A stretch of DNA of 64,000 nucleotides from Acheta domesticus (GCA_031308135.1 JAHLJT010003656.1:68838984-68902983), one strand, 5' to 3'. Positions 36,340-48,274 are shown, counted from the stretch's first letter. Translations and numbers: made by a program. The notes: a model not told the origin generated them from the letters alone.

Positions 36340-38950
36340 AACGTTGTCTCTCGCACCACGCTCCTTTGCCAAGGTCATCCAAAGCTGGTAAAACACGAGG
36401 ACAACTGGGTCCGCACCAACCAGCTGTAGTCACTGCTTACCCTTTTCTCCGTACGTCCTCTGTTTGTTTAAGGCAAAATTTTGAGGAGATTGGAGTCCTC
36501 AGACTTCTTTATCAATTTTTTTTGTAACCGAACGTTTCACACGCTCCCTCAATTTGTATTCCCGGCTGAGAATCCTAAAATTGCATGAAATCACATACAT
36601 ACGCAAGAAGTCCCATTTAACCATGATGGTCATTGTTTTAATGCCCTACTTTCAACAATGGAATCGAAAAACGGAGGTTTTAGAACACGATAATAAACAT
36701 ATGACAGAGCATGGGGTAAACCATTGTATTTTCACGACTCTGCTCGTAAATTTTTTATGTATTGCACATGTTTCATGTCATTTCAAAAGAATACTTTCTC
36801 GGAGCCTTTTTGTTTTGTTTTATCCCATTACAATGCCTTTACGAATACTCATAGCTTCGATCGTTTATGATGCTTGTAAACCGTCGAGCATAGAGAACCG
36901 AATGACCACTGTACGTCATAACCTCAGCAAACTTTACAAACAAATATACTCTTCAAACCACTATCAACTATATTTGCGTGTCTACAAATCTTTGAAACAA
37001 AACTTAACGTAATCTGCTACGCAGAATGCAATGTGGTTGGAACAGCCAGTACGGATGTTTCAGGTGAACAAGGTCAGGGCGTGGATGCAGTTACCTCAGC
37101 GCAATGTCGTTTGCAAACAATCACCGGTAGAAGCACCGCCGTCGAATCGGTCTTGGAAGTCCTGACAGCCCGTGAAGCCACTTAGCCGCCACAAAAGACG
37201 CTCTCTAGCAGACTAAGTTCCACAAGACAATCCACAACGGGGTGGGGGATAGAATGTAACAAGATGTACTTTCCGCAAATATGCCAATCGGAACACAACA
37301 AACCGATATTAAACTTCTTTACAGTGTGTGTAGTAGTAACAACGAACCCGTTTAAACACATTCATGTGAAGTTCCTCTCAAAGCATTTTGACGATAATTA
37401 ATGGTTAATCAAACGCCTTTGTTTCTGGAACGAAATAAGGAATTACTTTTACAAAAATTCTGTAACGCAATACTATTCTCGCTGTCACTGCGCTGCTTTA
37501 ATTCATCGGCCTTCATAGATGATTCAAAGATAACACACATAACTATAAATACCTGGTTTCAATTAAAATCTCAGATTCCCATTTCACTTATGTATCATAT
37601 CTTGAAAAAGAGTTTATGAAGATATATTTCTCGTTATTCAATTTTCCCTTACTTCGGCATTAGGATGTGGGCAATAACATCTTTCACTTGCGCAGAACTT
37701 CCAGCATGAGCCATTTACAGAGTTACGCTCCATGAACCATGACGAATCGTTTAGCAATATCGTTTATTTCTATTACATGGAAAAGCATTCCTGAACCCTT
37801 CCTCATTTGCTGTCCATGGTTTTCACTCCTTCGTAAATGGAATATCTTCTATAATGGGCCTTTATCTTCGAACTGAGAGTCGGTTGGCCCCCAACGATAT
37901 TAATTTCCAAACTACTTTCTCAACTTGATCGCACTTTCTTTTCACACAATCACATAAACACTCAAAACACGCACAATTTTTTTAACACGTTCATAAATGA
38001 CGAAGTCTGACGACATGTGTGCCGTTTCATTACCTTTGATAAAATAAATGCTGCACATTGATAATACATCGTTTAGAGGGCTTTTTCTTCAAACCAATGT
38101 AAAAAGTGGAGTTGACACAATAAGGAATAATTCAAATAAATGTAGTATTTAAATTATTGCCCCTCATTAATGAGATCGATTTTTAATTTCAGCATTAATG
38201 TGTGCGACACCTTGAGGATACCAGCAAAAACTTCGGAACATTATTCCAATTTTATTTAAAACATTCTTAACGAGTAATTACATAAACTATGACATCAATG
38301 TATCAAGGGTTCAGAACCAAACGTCTCAATATAAAGAGCAACGGTGAAACATCCAAGTCCACCGTGAGTCGGACAGATAGTTCCTTTGGAAACTCAATCT
38401 AACCACCCTACCGGCCGCAACAACTTTTAACTGATATCTATACTTCGATTTTTCTGTACTGGCCGATGAGATTAGATCACTGATACACCTTTTGCGTTAT
38501 ACAATAAATCCTTTTCAACAGTGGTGAGAACATTTCTGAGGCCACGAGCACCGTTGAGAAGGATAATAATTAATGTCATCAGCCACAACAGAAAAATCGA
38601 TGTCTAGTTAATTTCTCACTTCTCTCCACACTCCAACTTTTCTACGAAATGTCTCCTCATTCCCAAACGAGGATTGGTGACCAGGTGGACGCATACCTAT
38701 GCCAAATAACCTGAACCTCAACACAAAGATATTCAATAATTTTTCGTTGATGGTAGTAGGGTTAGTAAGGCCTATGGATGCTTGGAACGGACTTCGACCC
38801 GGCTCCTTTCCTTCTGACAGAGGAAGGGAGACTTCAAGGTTACACTCCTAAATTAGCGCAAGGTTGAGGAAAGTTTTGCTTCGCAATGTGAAATGCCATG
38901 CGAGGGGGTAGAACGTACCCTCTTGGGCTTGCACCCAGCTACACCACCGA
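36340..38950. other. AT-rich region with weak open frames, no gene supported
   Basis: The plus-strand frame 36554-37012 has 152 codons in AT-rich DNA, longer than its neighbours, but it has no recognisable motif, and one such frame is compatible with chance over 64 kb. A second short plus-strand frame of intermediate GC runs from about 37000 to 37182 and reads as a bland, protein-like sequence. Nothing in 37200-38950 is recognised. Confidence 0.35.
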
Positions 38951-38959
38951 TCTAGGGAT

Positions 38960-39057
38960 TCGGAGAAGTGGGAACTGGATCACAGTGGTCGCAACGAGTG
39001 GCGGCGTCAGCAGCATCGGCGACGCGTCGTCGTCGTCGTCCGTCGGTCGGCGGCGGC

Positions 39058-39088
<31 letters not shown>

Positions 39089-39260
39089 CGCAGCGTCTGG
39101 AGAGCGCCCTCCACATTCCGGTCCACTTTCACCCACAGGCCAACGGCCGCAGATACGCCTTCGGCCGCGCATTCGAGTAGGGCATCGCGGTTAAAAATAG
39201 AGCGCAGACAAGTGGGAGAGGGAAGCGATACGCGACGTGATACGCAGTGAAAGGACTGGC
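38960..39260. other. GC-rich island built around CGT and CGG runs
   Basis: Contains (CGT)n at about 39025-39040 and an almost continuous (CGG)n run at about 39046-39088. The four overlapping frames translate as poly-Ala, poly-Arg or poly-Pro from this repeat. Confidence 0.72.
39046..39088. repeat. (CGG)n microsatellite
   Basis: About fourteen CGG units with a single CCGG interruption. It is the longest CGG run in the window. Confidence 0.93.
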
Positions 39261-39269
39261 CAAGTGACG

Positions 39270-40180
39270 TGACCACTCGCTCCGCGTAAGCTTCTTCCTG
39301 CAAGTTCACCGGACACGACGTGCCCAATGCACGACGTGCCGCATATTTTTAGGGGAGATTGTTGTAGATAAAAACGTTTCCACCGAGCCTACTATTTGAC
39401 AACTGAATGTGATACTCCGTTGTCTGGCATATTCCAGGGATATGCATGAGCGAAACTCCAGTATACAAGTAGGAATAAGAATACGGTCTGGAAAAACATT
39501 AGTAAATCAAAACATATGTAAACAATACATGCAATCCTGGTACTGCAATTCATAATTTTGCGATCTTCTGAAATGTATTTTTCTACAGGAATAAGCAGAG
39601 TTGCAGCACTGACCTGTCGTTCTGACATTGTTTCCAGTTAAGACAATATACTACTCTGACAAATCACTTTGCAGTCCATACAGACTCGCACGAAATGTTG
39701 CCGATTGTGAATTTCGGATCCGGCATCACAAGGAAGTGGACGTCGTATTGTGCATGTGGTTAGACGCAACTGTAAACATATGAGGAAAAAACGCTTTTCC
39801 TCTTTAAAAACACGCAGTAGCCTTAGCCAATATTTCGGGAACCTTTCCTTGATACAGCGTCTATTTATAATGAATATATTTAGCTGACAACCACGAATTC
39901 ACACGACCACATCGATTAAAAAGATGCCTGACCGATTAGCCATGCGAAGTCAACCTCAACGATCTCCGCTTCGTTTCTCAGTGAATTTATCAGAAATTGA
40001 TGCCCGCAACCCCTTGTGCGTTTTTGCCTGAACCTCTGATTCAAAATACGGTTCCTGACCTCTGGGACTGATTATTTGCTTTCCATAGTGGTGAAGAAGT
40101 GAAATGGAAAACAACATGAAAGAAGGGGATTGTCCGATTAATAGCTGACGCCTTGCACAACACTTCCGTATAATAACCAT
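39270..40180. other. AT-rich stretch up to the assembly gap
   Basis: No gene recognised. Small minus-strand frames of 74-78 codons have no domain. Confidence 0.4.
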
Positions 40181-41180
40181 NNNNNNNNNNNNNNNNNNNN
40201 NNNNNNNNNNNNNNNNNNNNNNNNNNNNNNNNNNNNNNNNNNNNNNNNNNNNNNNNNNNNNNNNNNNNNNNNNNNNNNNNNNNNNNNNNNNNNNNNNNNN
40301 NNNNNNNNNNNNNNNNNNNNNNNNNNNNNNNNNNNNNNNNNNNNNNNNNNNNNNNNNNNNNNNNNNNNNNNNNNNNNNNNNNNNNNNNNNNNNNNNNNNN
40401 NNNNNNNNNNNNNNNNNNNNNNNNNNNNNNNNNNNNNNNNNNNNNNNNNNNNNNNNNNNNNNNNNNNNNNNNNNNNNNNNNNNNNNNNNNNNNNNNNNNN
40501 NNNNNNNNNNNNNNNNNNNNNNNNNNNNNNNNNNNNNNNNNNNNNNNNNNNNNNNNNNNNNNNNNNNNNNNNNNNNNNNNNNNNNNNNNNNNNNNNNNNN
40601 NNNNNNNNNNNNNNNNNNNNNNNNNNNNNNNNNNNNNNNNNNNNNNNNNNNNNNNNNNNNNNNNNNNNNNNNNNNNNNNNNNNNNNNNNNNNNNNNNNNN
40701 NNNNNNNNNNNNNNNNNNNNNNNNNNNNNNNNNNNNNNNNNNNNNNNNNNNNNNNNNNNNNNNNNNNNNNNNNNNNNNNNNNNNNNNNNNNNNNNNNNNN
40801 NNNNNNNNNNNNNNNNNNNNNNNNNNNNNNNNNNNNNNNNNNNNNNNNNNNNNNNNNNNNNNNNNNNNNNNNNNNNNNNNNNNNNNNNNNNNNNNNNNNN
40901 NNNNNNNNNNNNNNNNNNNNNNNNNNNNNNNNNNNNNNNNNNNNNNNNNNNNNNNNNNNNNNNNNNNNNNNNNNNNNNNNNNNNNNNNNNNNNNNNNNNN
41001 NNNNNNNNNNNNNNNNNNNNNNNNNNNNNNNNNNNNNNNNNNNNNNNNNNNNNNNNNNNNNNNNNNNNNNNNNNNNNNNNNNNNNNNNNNNNNNNNNNNN
41101 NNNNNNNNNNNNNNNNNNNNNNNNNNNNNNNNNNNNNNNNNNNNNNNNNNNNNNNNNNNNNNNNNNNNNNNNNNNNNNNN
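40181..41180. other. Assembly gap of exactly 1000 N
   Basis: All 1000 positions are N. The round length indicates a placeholder between contigs, so the true size is unknown. Sequence on either side should not be assumed to be exactly 1 kb apart. Confidence 0.99.
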
Positions 41181-41600
41181 TTATAATACTAACGTCCCGC
41201 AACATATCGTTTCCTTTAGCCTGAAGGATTACGTTGTTCGCAACAAGTCAAGTGGTTCGCAAGGTCCTGAATGTGGTATGGCGGGTGCGGATACTGGACC
41301 CCATCCTCATAGTATGTTTTGGCGAAAGTTAAAAAAATCTACTTTCGTGTAATTTCTTATTATATTACTTATATTACATGTATTATATTACACATATTTT
41401 ATTGCATATATTATATTACACATTCTTACATCGTTACAAAATTGTACATTTGATTATCCATTTTCAAATCTTCACAACAATTGAATTCTCGTGCACCACT
41501 AACCATTTCTTTTGCTTCCTATAATTGAAATACACTTTCTTAATACCACCTGACAAAAATAACATAAAATCCCGAAAACAATTTCCCTGTTTATACTCAT
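41181..41600. other. AT-rich flank of the gap
   Basis: At about 41355-41420 the phrase TATTATATTACA recurs three times with variation, a loose AT-rich tandem array. No gene seen. Confidence 0.45.
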
Positions 41601-41609
41601 TCTTTTCAC

Positions 41610-41970
41610 TTTTCATCTCGCGGCCTCCTTTCTTCCGGCCGAGGTCTTCGGGCCGCAGGCCTTAAAAGGTGCCCTGCCTCATTGCACTATGGGGCATTCA
41701 CACAAAAATTCCCCGCGAGCTCCTTCCGCAGCTAAGTGACTGCAGAGGAATTCGAAACAGCTGCAGCGCCCCTCATCGATTCGGGGAGGGGCCACGTCAT
41801 GGGCACTTCTCCGAGCCACGCGGGGGCCGTGCGCCGACACGTCACTCGCCAGCGCTCGCAGCCACTGGAGGAACTCGACTCGCACTCGCCGGCGCATCGG
41901 AAGAGCCCCACGATTATCGACCGAACGGTCGGTTGTTATCTACCAAGCGATGCCACCGGGGGATGTCTAT
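41610..41970. other. GC-rich island
   Basis: CpG-dense block with 'GCGGCCTCC' and 'GGGCCGCAGGCC' palindromic words at its start. Overlapping frames of 72-108 codons on both strands are not recognisable. Confidence 0.6.
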
Positions 41971-42315
41971 CAGCCGCGTTCCGCGCAATCTATGATGCGA
42001 TGAATCACAACACTCTGCGGTAGCTCTTTCCAAAATCACGACATAACTACCATGATAAGAATACAAATACCTAAACAAAAGAAAAAAAGAGACCCAAGAG
42101 ATTAAATAACGCCACGTCCAAAAGTTAAAGCTTTTAAGCTTTCGAAATAGCGCAGGTTAAGCATTTGCAAGTTTAATTGAGCTCTTAAGAAAAATCATGT
42201 TTGTGCTACTCGCCATTAATTTTGATAACGAGCGCGAGGCGAAAGTAATCATTTCCATGCTAAATGTACATACGGAGACACTTTTTATCTCCTATGAATG
42301 AAATGGCACACGTAT

Positions 42316-42574
42316 TTATACTGCGATTTTTGTAGGAAGAGCTCTGAAGATAACTCAAATCCCATCTTCGCGATGGAATATGTCACGGCATTTCGCGTCT
42401 TTTCTCGGTCTTGCCGGTAGAAGTCGCATGATCGCAAGCACTGCTTCATACGGTCGCGATCGTGCGAAATCTAGCGGAACGACTGTGAATGATACAAAAT
42501 GCCGTGACATATTCCATCGCGAAGATGGGATTTGAGTTATCTTGAGAGCTCTTCCTACAAAAATCGCAGTATAA
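42316..42574. repeat. Foldback with near-perfect 78-bp arms
   Basis: 42316-42393 and 42497-42574 are reverse complements over 78 bases with a single mismatch (42345), separated by a 103-base spacer. An RNA copy of either strand would form a long, almost perfect duplex. No terminal motif of a known transposon and no clear target duplication is visible. A small minus-strand frame starting within the structure is incidental. Possible identities are a foldback or MITE-type element, a recent inverted duplication, or a hairpin-RNA locus. Confidence 0.88.
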
Positions 42575-42579
42575 CTGCA

Positions 42580-44535
42580 TGGCGCCTACGTAAGGCATGA
42601 GAGTCTTCTCTACGAAATCATTGCAATGTGATTTCGCCACCATCCATTTTCCAATCATCCAATTACCAATAATCTAAATCAGAAGCTCCTGGTACGATTT
42701 GTCCAACTACTCTAATTCTTTACAATTGTAAGTTGCAGTTCATTTTTAGTTTGTGCATGACTTCTAATCCTTAATCACTTGCACACTTGAGTACATAACA
42801 TACGAAACGGGTGCGATGTGCATGTGCATGAAAGAGAACAAAGTGAATCACGCTTCAGATTTTTGTAAAATACCTCACGCATCGAACGAGTCAGAATGAT
42901 AACGCTGTTTAACACACCGTATGTTAAGGAAATAAGAGCAGCTAATTTTCATAAATGAAATTTGTAGTTTACCTTTAGTTTTTCCATTACAGCCATCCTC
43001 TTTCTTAAATTACGAAGTATACCACGAACTGTAGGATCCCCACGTTTACATAATTGGCAGCATTCTGGGCAGAGTTCGTTCAAACTTAGTGACTTTGTAT
43101 GCAGTCTGGTCAATAGGACTTTGTATGCAGTCTGCAGTCCCCATGGTTGGGAAAGAACGTAAATATCACAACACCTTCGGATATGGGCAAACATATTCTC
43201 TGCAACTCGGTGTGGACCTAAGTTGAACTATTTCCTAATTCCGAACCTCCATATATATTTCATGGAGGTGCGGAATGCCACTAAAATGTATTTTCTCCAC
43301 TAATACCTGACTTCATATAACGTATGGTGGCGTGAGCGACGAACTTCCACTCAGACATTTCGATGATGGAATAGAAGAATAACGTGAAATGGAATCTCGC
43401 CATTCTAGTCAATTACTGCTGAAAGCACATGAAACTGCACTTTATGTAGACAGCAAAAACATACGGAATTACAGTGAAACATTTTCTATTATTTTTTTAA
43501 AATACAGTGATAGTATTTTATTGTAACATATCAAAGTGTTGTTATCTTGGAAACGAGAGATAATCATTGTACTAACCAATCATTTGCATGTTCAGTACAT
43601 CAGAAAACGGAAACATTTTAAGTCATTGAAGTTTTCATAATTTTTTAATCTGCATTGTAACCTGCAAGCGATTAAAACAGTTCATCTTATTACATTTTTT
43701 TATTTGGAACAATGCCTAACAACATTAAGAGCACTCATTGTACTTAACCGATATAAAAATTCACGAAAGTGGGAAAAAGTGGGTTCGTTATTTTCACCCA
43801 TTTTTTGTGAATTCAGGGCACGTGGTGCGAAATGTTTTAAAAGCGTTGCTTGTACAAGAAAACAAAAAAAAAAAAAACTGTTTAAGTAAGCCCACCAGCA
43901 ATCAAATTGGTGTCCTTCGTTTACCAAAATAAGGTTAAATAGACAGTTTAGTTAATAACAAGGAAACTGAACCACATATTGTTTTCAAATTACCATATGA
44001 GTAATTATCAGCTTTTAGAAAAAAGCAACCAGAAGCGAGCATTTTTCCTGTTATACATATTTCCTCCTCCGGATATTTCTTCAAACGTCTTAGCGGAAAG
44101 GTCCTTTTAGACAGTGTTGCTGATATCTTACATGCAAGAAGCTCGATTTTTGTAATAATTTTTTAAAAAATAATCTTAACTCAAGAATGGTTTAAAGAGA
44201 TCCGTTAAACAATGTTTACGCAATATTTTATCATACCTACACATATTTCGCAAGATCATTTAATGACAACAGAATCATTTCTACATCCAGTATAAAAAGT
44301 CGTGTACTCTTATAAGCCAAAACATCATTAAACATTCATTATTGTTCACATTAATTTTGTTGTTTTAATGCATATTTGAATTCTCGGTTCCGACCTTACC
44401 ACAAAGTTTCCTCCCACACAACTATTGTATACACCGGCATTATTTTTTGGTCCAATCGATTCTCCCTTAACACGAATCGACTGAATAATCCATTGTTCGC
44501 ATGAGCGACGAAAATTCGATTCATCAGGAATCCAT
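42580..44535. other. AT-rich stretch, no gene supported
   Basis: A minus-strand frame of 81 codons (43194-42949) includes a CxxC-CxxC-like cluster 'CPECCQLCKRGDP', but no family is recognised. A direct 18-base repeat lies inside it. The region 43700-43930 has mirror frames on both strands with no domain. Confidence 0.35.
43091..43134. repeat. Direct repeat GACTTTGTATGCAGTCTG, two copies
   Basis: Identical 18-base copies at 43091-43108 and 43117-43134, 26 bases apart start to start. Confidence 0.92.
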
Positions 44536-44539
44536 CTCA

Positions 44540-44895
44540 ATCCCACTTTGCGTTGGCGCAAACGGCGGTGGCGAGGGCGGGCGGGAAGGCAGGCAGGCAA
44601 CAGGCAGCGGACGCGATGGGGGCGGCGCAAACAATTACGCGGCACGCACCCACGGGGGAGGGGAGGGGAGGGGAGGGGCGCGACGGCGGGGTGGGGTGGG
44701 GTGGGTGGGGGGCGCCCTTGGGTCGGCCCACGCGCGCGACCGCCGGCCCGCCCGCGGCCGCGGCGATATCGACGCGAGCGCCAAGGTCGCCCGCCCGGCC
44801 CGGCCCCGCCCCGCCCCGGCCCCCGCTGCCAGGGCCCCTATCGCCCGCCGCCGCTGCCCCAATTCTCTCCCCTACGGCGGCCGTAGAAAAAAAAA
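44540..44895. other. GC-rich island with strong G-quadruplex tract
   Basis: From about 44650 to 44712 the plus strand has nine or more runs of four G in GGGGA and GGGGT units, then switches to a C-rich half. Six overlapping frames of 64-143 codons on both strands are Gly/Arg or Pro/Arg low complexity. Confidence 0.72.
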
Positions 44896-44899
44896 TGTC

Positions 44900-45005
44900 G
44901 ATGTCTGTTCAACTCCAAAACTGGCCATCTGAAACGTGATGTTATTGATTCGAGTTTGTTTTTATTGTTTCCCAGAGGAAGTATTAATTTTAATTAATTT
45001 TGTTA
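44900..45005. other. AT-rich spacer
   Basis: Short AT-rich spacer between a GC island and a possible SINE. Confidence 0.3.
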
Positions 45006-45009
45006 ATTA

Positions 45010-45200
45010 AATCCCTGTACGGTAGACCCCAACTGACTACCGCTTTCTTCTGCTATGTGGTCAGCCTGAAGCGCAGCCTTCTGCGACACAATTCGTGAAA
45101 GACGAGGGACATACATGCCATCGGGATGATATGTGATTTCGACCCTTCGGCGAGAAGCGTTGACGAGATACACGCTCTACTCGTAGCCGTCTCGACCCCC
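45010..45200 (-). mobile_element. Possible degenerate tRNA-derived SINE
   Basis: On the minus strand CGGCTACGAGTAGAGC resembles an A box and GAAGGGTCGAAATC, about 35 bases on, a weak B box. The tail side includes 'TGTGTCGCAGAAGGC'. There is no second copy in the window to confirm boundaries. Confidence 0.38.
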
Positions 45201-45834
45201 TCCCCTACTCCCCTTGCCAGACTCAGGAATGCACAATGTCCAAAACATTAAAAGTAAGAGATTTTCCCCTCTTTCGAATGTGAAAGGATGGCTAAGATTG
45301 GATATATGAATGAATATCTAGAAAGTAAATAAACAGAAATTATGATAAAATTCCCAACTTACGTCTCAAATATCTTGTGACTGATAAAGAGAGATTACAG
45401 AAAATGTCACTGACCCAGACGGAATAAGAATTGAAATAGCATTCAAGATTGAGAAAAGGATAGGAAGAGGAAATATTATGTAATTTTGAAAATAATTATT
45501 TACGAAGACTACAGTTACTGTATACTACTTTTTGTGCTGCTCCCCTTCTTGTAACAGTCGGTGACAAATGACCTTTTTAACTTATACACATTCAATACAC
45601 GAACTCATTAAACACGTTCACCACGATGTTTTTATATATAACTTGCAGCAGGGGTTTCCAAATAGTACGCGCATCACTAGATGTACGCAAAAGCAATTCA
45701 GGTGGTGCGAGGGCTAATACGGAGAAAAACTCATTCTAAAATAGCATCTAGTTAAAGTGGATATTGAAAACTAGAGGTCATGAACGAATACAACTCGGTC
45801 TGCACAGGTTTGAACTTATACTTGAAGTTATATT

Positions 45835-47447
45835 CAGGGTGTCCCACCAACTACGGACCACCCTTATAACTTTTAAAGGGTTCAGGATATCGAAATGCAG
45901 TTTTCGCTGAATAATGCAGACTCATGGGGCAAGTAACATGCCATAGAGAAATTGTCTATAATATTTTCAGTTTTTGAGAAATTTAATCATCTTTGATTTT
46001 TTTAAATAGAACTATATGTTTCTCACCAGCAGTAGATAGATCATGAAAAGAGGAATACAATTATGTTTCATATGCTAGTATTTTGATAGTAATTTGTATA
46101 TAAAATTAGACTTTCTGATATGTAATTTTGAATGAAACGGACAATAATTCGTTTAGCAGCCCTTGCAACAGTCGCCTTCGGTAAAAATGGCCTTCGCGGC
46201 GTCAAGACTGTTCCGTGGGGAGAGAAGACAGGGGGGTGGCAATGAGGGATAAGAGGCCTAACTACAGCAATCCAGGGTCTTGACACAAATCTCACATTTA
46301 AAAAACACCAATTTTAACGATCAGAATGAGGTATTTTTTCCATTGATTTATCTGCATTTAACGTGTCTTCTTTAGCAATAAATACCATTTTCAAACTTGA
46401 CAAGAATGCAACCAACGTCTCTGCGTAGGTAAATTTCACTTTTAATTAAGATGATCATTCGTCCGCTTCGGAACCATACCTCTACTGCTCTTCATAAATG
46501 GAAAAGAAAACAGTACACTTCCGTCTTCTGCCGTTGATTTTCAAGTTTGAGGAAGCACGTGTCGTCATGAAGTGTGAAACTTGCCAATCAATATTAGCAG
46601 TTGATACTGCAGATGTACATTTGTGTTAAAGTTTTGTAAATTGATACTTATAGTCTGTTAAGAGTGTTTCAAAATTTTTATTGCTTTGTTCTTGTGTTAC
46701 GGGCTTAAATAAGACGTTTATGAAGAGTAAATGCAAAGAGAAAATGTCTACCTCTCTATTATTTGATGAATTCATCAAGATCTTACAATACACATTTTTA
46801 AGCATTCATTCCCTTCCCTTGTTTTCAAATGTTAGCTGGTTTCTGCCATAACACATTCAGATCGATTCTTGTAAGTTTGAAAATTATTATTTATTTATTA
46901 TTATCGTCCTTCCGCTACAAATTAAACCGCTACAAAAAAACCTCTTTCTGATCGGTAATATTGATGTTCGTTCATATGATCTTCGTGTCAAGACCATGAA
47001 TTGCGGTAGTTACGCTTCTATCCCCCTAGGCCACCCCTCTCACACTCCTTGCCTCCACGAAACAGTCTCGACGCCGCGAAGGTCTTTCACCAACCGTTCA
47101 CCAACGGCGACTGTTGCAAGGGCTGCTAAACGAAATATTGTCCGTTTCATTCAAAATCACACATCAGAAAGTCTAATTTTATACGCAAATTACTATCAAA
47201 ATACTAGCATATGATACATCATTTTATTCCTCTTTTCATGATCTATCCATTGCAGTTGAGAAAAATATATAGTTCTATTTAAAAAATCAAAGATGATTAA
47301 ATTTCTCGGAAACTAAAAATATTATATACAATTTATCTACGGCATGTTACATGCCCCATGATTCCGCATTATTCAGCGAAAATATATTTCGATATCCTGA
47401 GCAGTTTAGAACGTATGGGGGTGGTCCGTAGTTGGTGGGATACCCTG
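45835..47447. mobile_element. 1.6-kb DNA transposon with ~460-bp terminal inverted repeats
   Basis: The left arm (45835-46291) starts CAGGGTGTCCCACCAACTAC. The right arm (46978-47447) ends with its complement, TTGGTGGGATACCCTG. The arms stay alignable over their full length. Each arm carries the same outward-to-inward frame: minus 46295-46068 (75 codons) and plus 46996-47214 (72 codons) share ATVARAAKR, IVRFIQN and 'SESLILY', which reflects arm homology rather than demonstrated coding. The spacer 46292-46977 has no transposase. TA follows the right end, and TA precedes the solo terminus at 766, so a Tc1/mariner-like target preference is possible. The element is non-autonomous. Confidence 0.85.
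46567..46629 (+). other. Short CxxC...HxxC frame in the transposon spacer
   Basis: A 20-codon reading from an ATG at 46567 to TAA has the spacing C-x2-C-x11-H-x2-C, and the frame is open for some way upstream. This could be a decayed fragment of a zinc-binding transposase end or chance. Confidence 0.15.
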
Positions 47448-47669
47448 TATATAGATTATAGATGAAATTCCACTTATTTCAGCTCCCAATGCAAAATTTT
47501 TTTACGTCTGTGGAGTTGCCCTTGCTATATGTTTTAGAGACCTGAGCTCCCTATTTGTTTTATTTGAAAAGAAAATCCATGACTGCTATTTCAGGGAACG
47601 CAAACGCCAGAATATCTGTAAATTTTCAGTGGTGCTCTGTGACGTAAAGGCTGGGAAACGCTGGCGCTG

Positions 47670-48270
47670 ACTCTGGTTTCGATTTCGCTTTGTTACATTA
47701 CTGATTGACTTAACAATTAAAACGATAAAAGCATACCATTTTATGATTGTTAACAATACAACTTTATTTCGTAAAACACCTAAAGGCCACGATGCTCTGC
47801 GAACCTTTTAAATCCAACCACTCAGTTAGTTACTCTCATTTTTTTTGGACATAGCTGTTACTATTTTCTGTAAATTTTCATTAAAACGATGTACGAAGTG
47901 GTCAGTAAGAAACACTGTAATCAAGCAAATTTTCACGAAAGCCTGGTCTGATCTGTGTTAGATGCATGACTATTTGTATCATGAATTTGGGACATTAATT
48001 GGTACCGGCGGCGATTTTCTGCTTCCACAGACGCATGGAACTATTGCCACGATTACAACTTACAAATCAAATGTTTTAAAGGTTTACAACTAACGATTTT
48101 TATTTAGGAACATATGAAGCTCTAAAACTATGAAAACATCGCAATCATTCCGTTTGAATTTTATAACAGCTTACTAACATAAATAATAACTAATAAAACA
48201 TGAACAGTTTTATGCTTTATTTCAACTTTCTATTATTTAAACATGAGTTGCGGAAGTCTATTGTTAGTTA
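47670..48270. other. AT-rich stretch, nothing recognised
   Basis: Ordinary AT-rich DNA downstream of the nested transposons. Confidence 0.35.
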
Positions 48271-48274
48271 ACAT

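Larger units (their letters stand above)
45649..47663 (+). mobile_element. hAT-like remnant split by a nested transposon
   Basis: The left edge CAGGGGTTTCCAAATAGTAC and subterminal 'GGTGGTGCGAGGG' are typical hAT terminal wording. The right edge, TCAGTGGTGCTCTGTGACGT followed by AAAGGCTGGGAAACGCTG, gives on the minus strand CAGCGTTTCCCAGCC, a matching inverted terminus. Removing the nested element at 45835-47447 leaves about 400 bases, a size fitting a non-autonomous hAT element. Eight-base flanks ACTTGCAG and GCGCTGAC do not match, so no target duplication is visible. Confidence 0.5.

Noticed and set aside
36554..37012. 152-codon plus-strand frame in AT-rich DNA
   Set aside because: No motif, signal peptide or family recognised; one such frame is compatible with chance over 64 kb on six frames.
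40138..41205. 355-codon minus-strand frame
   Set aside because: It is almost entirely N from the assembly gap.
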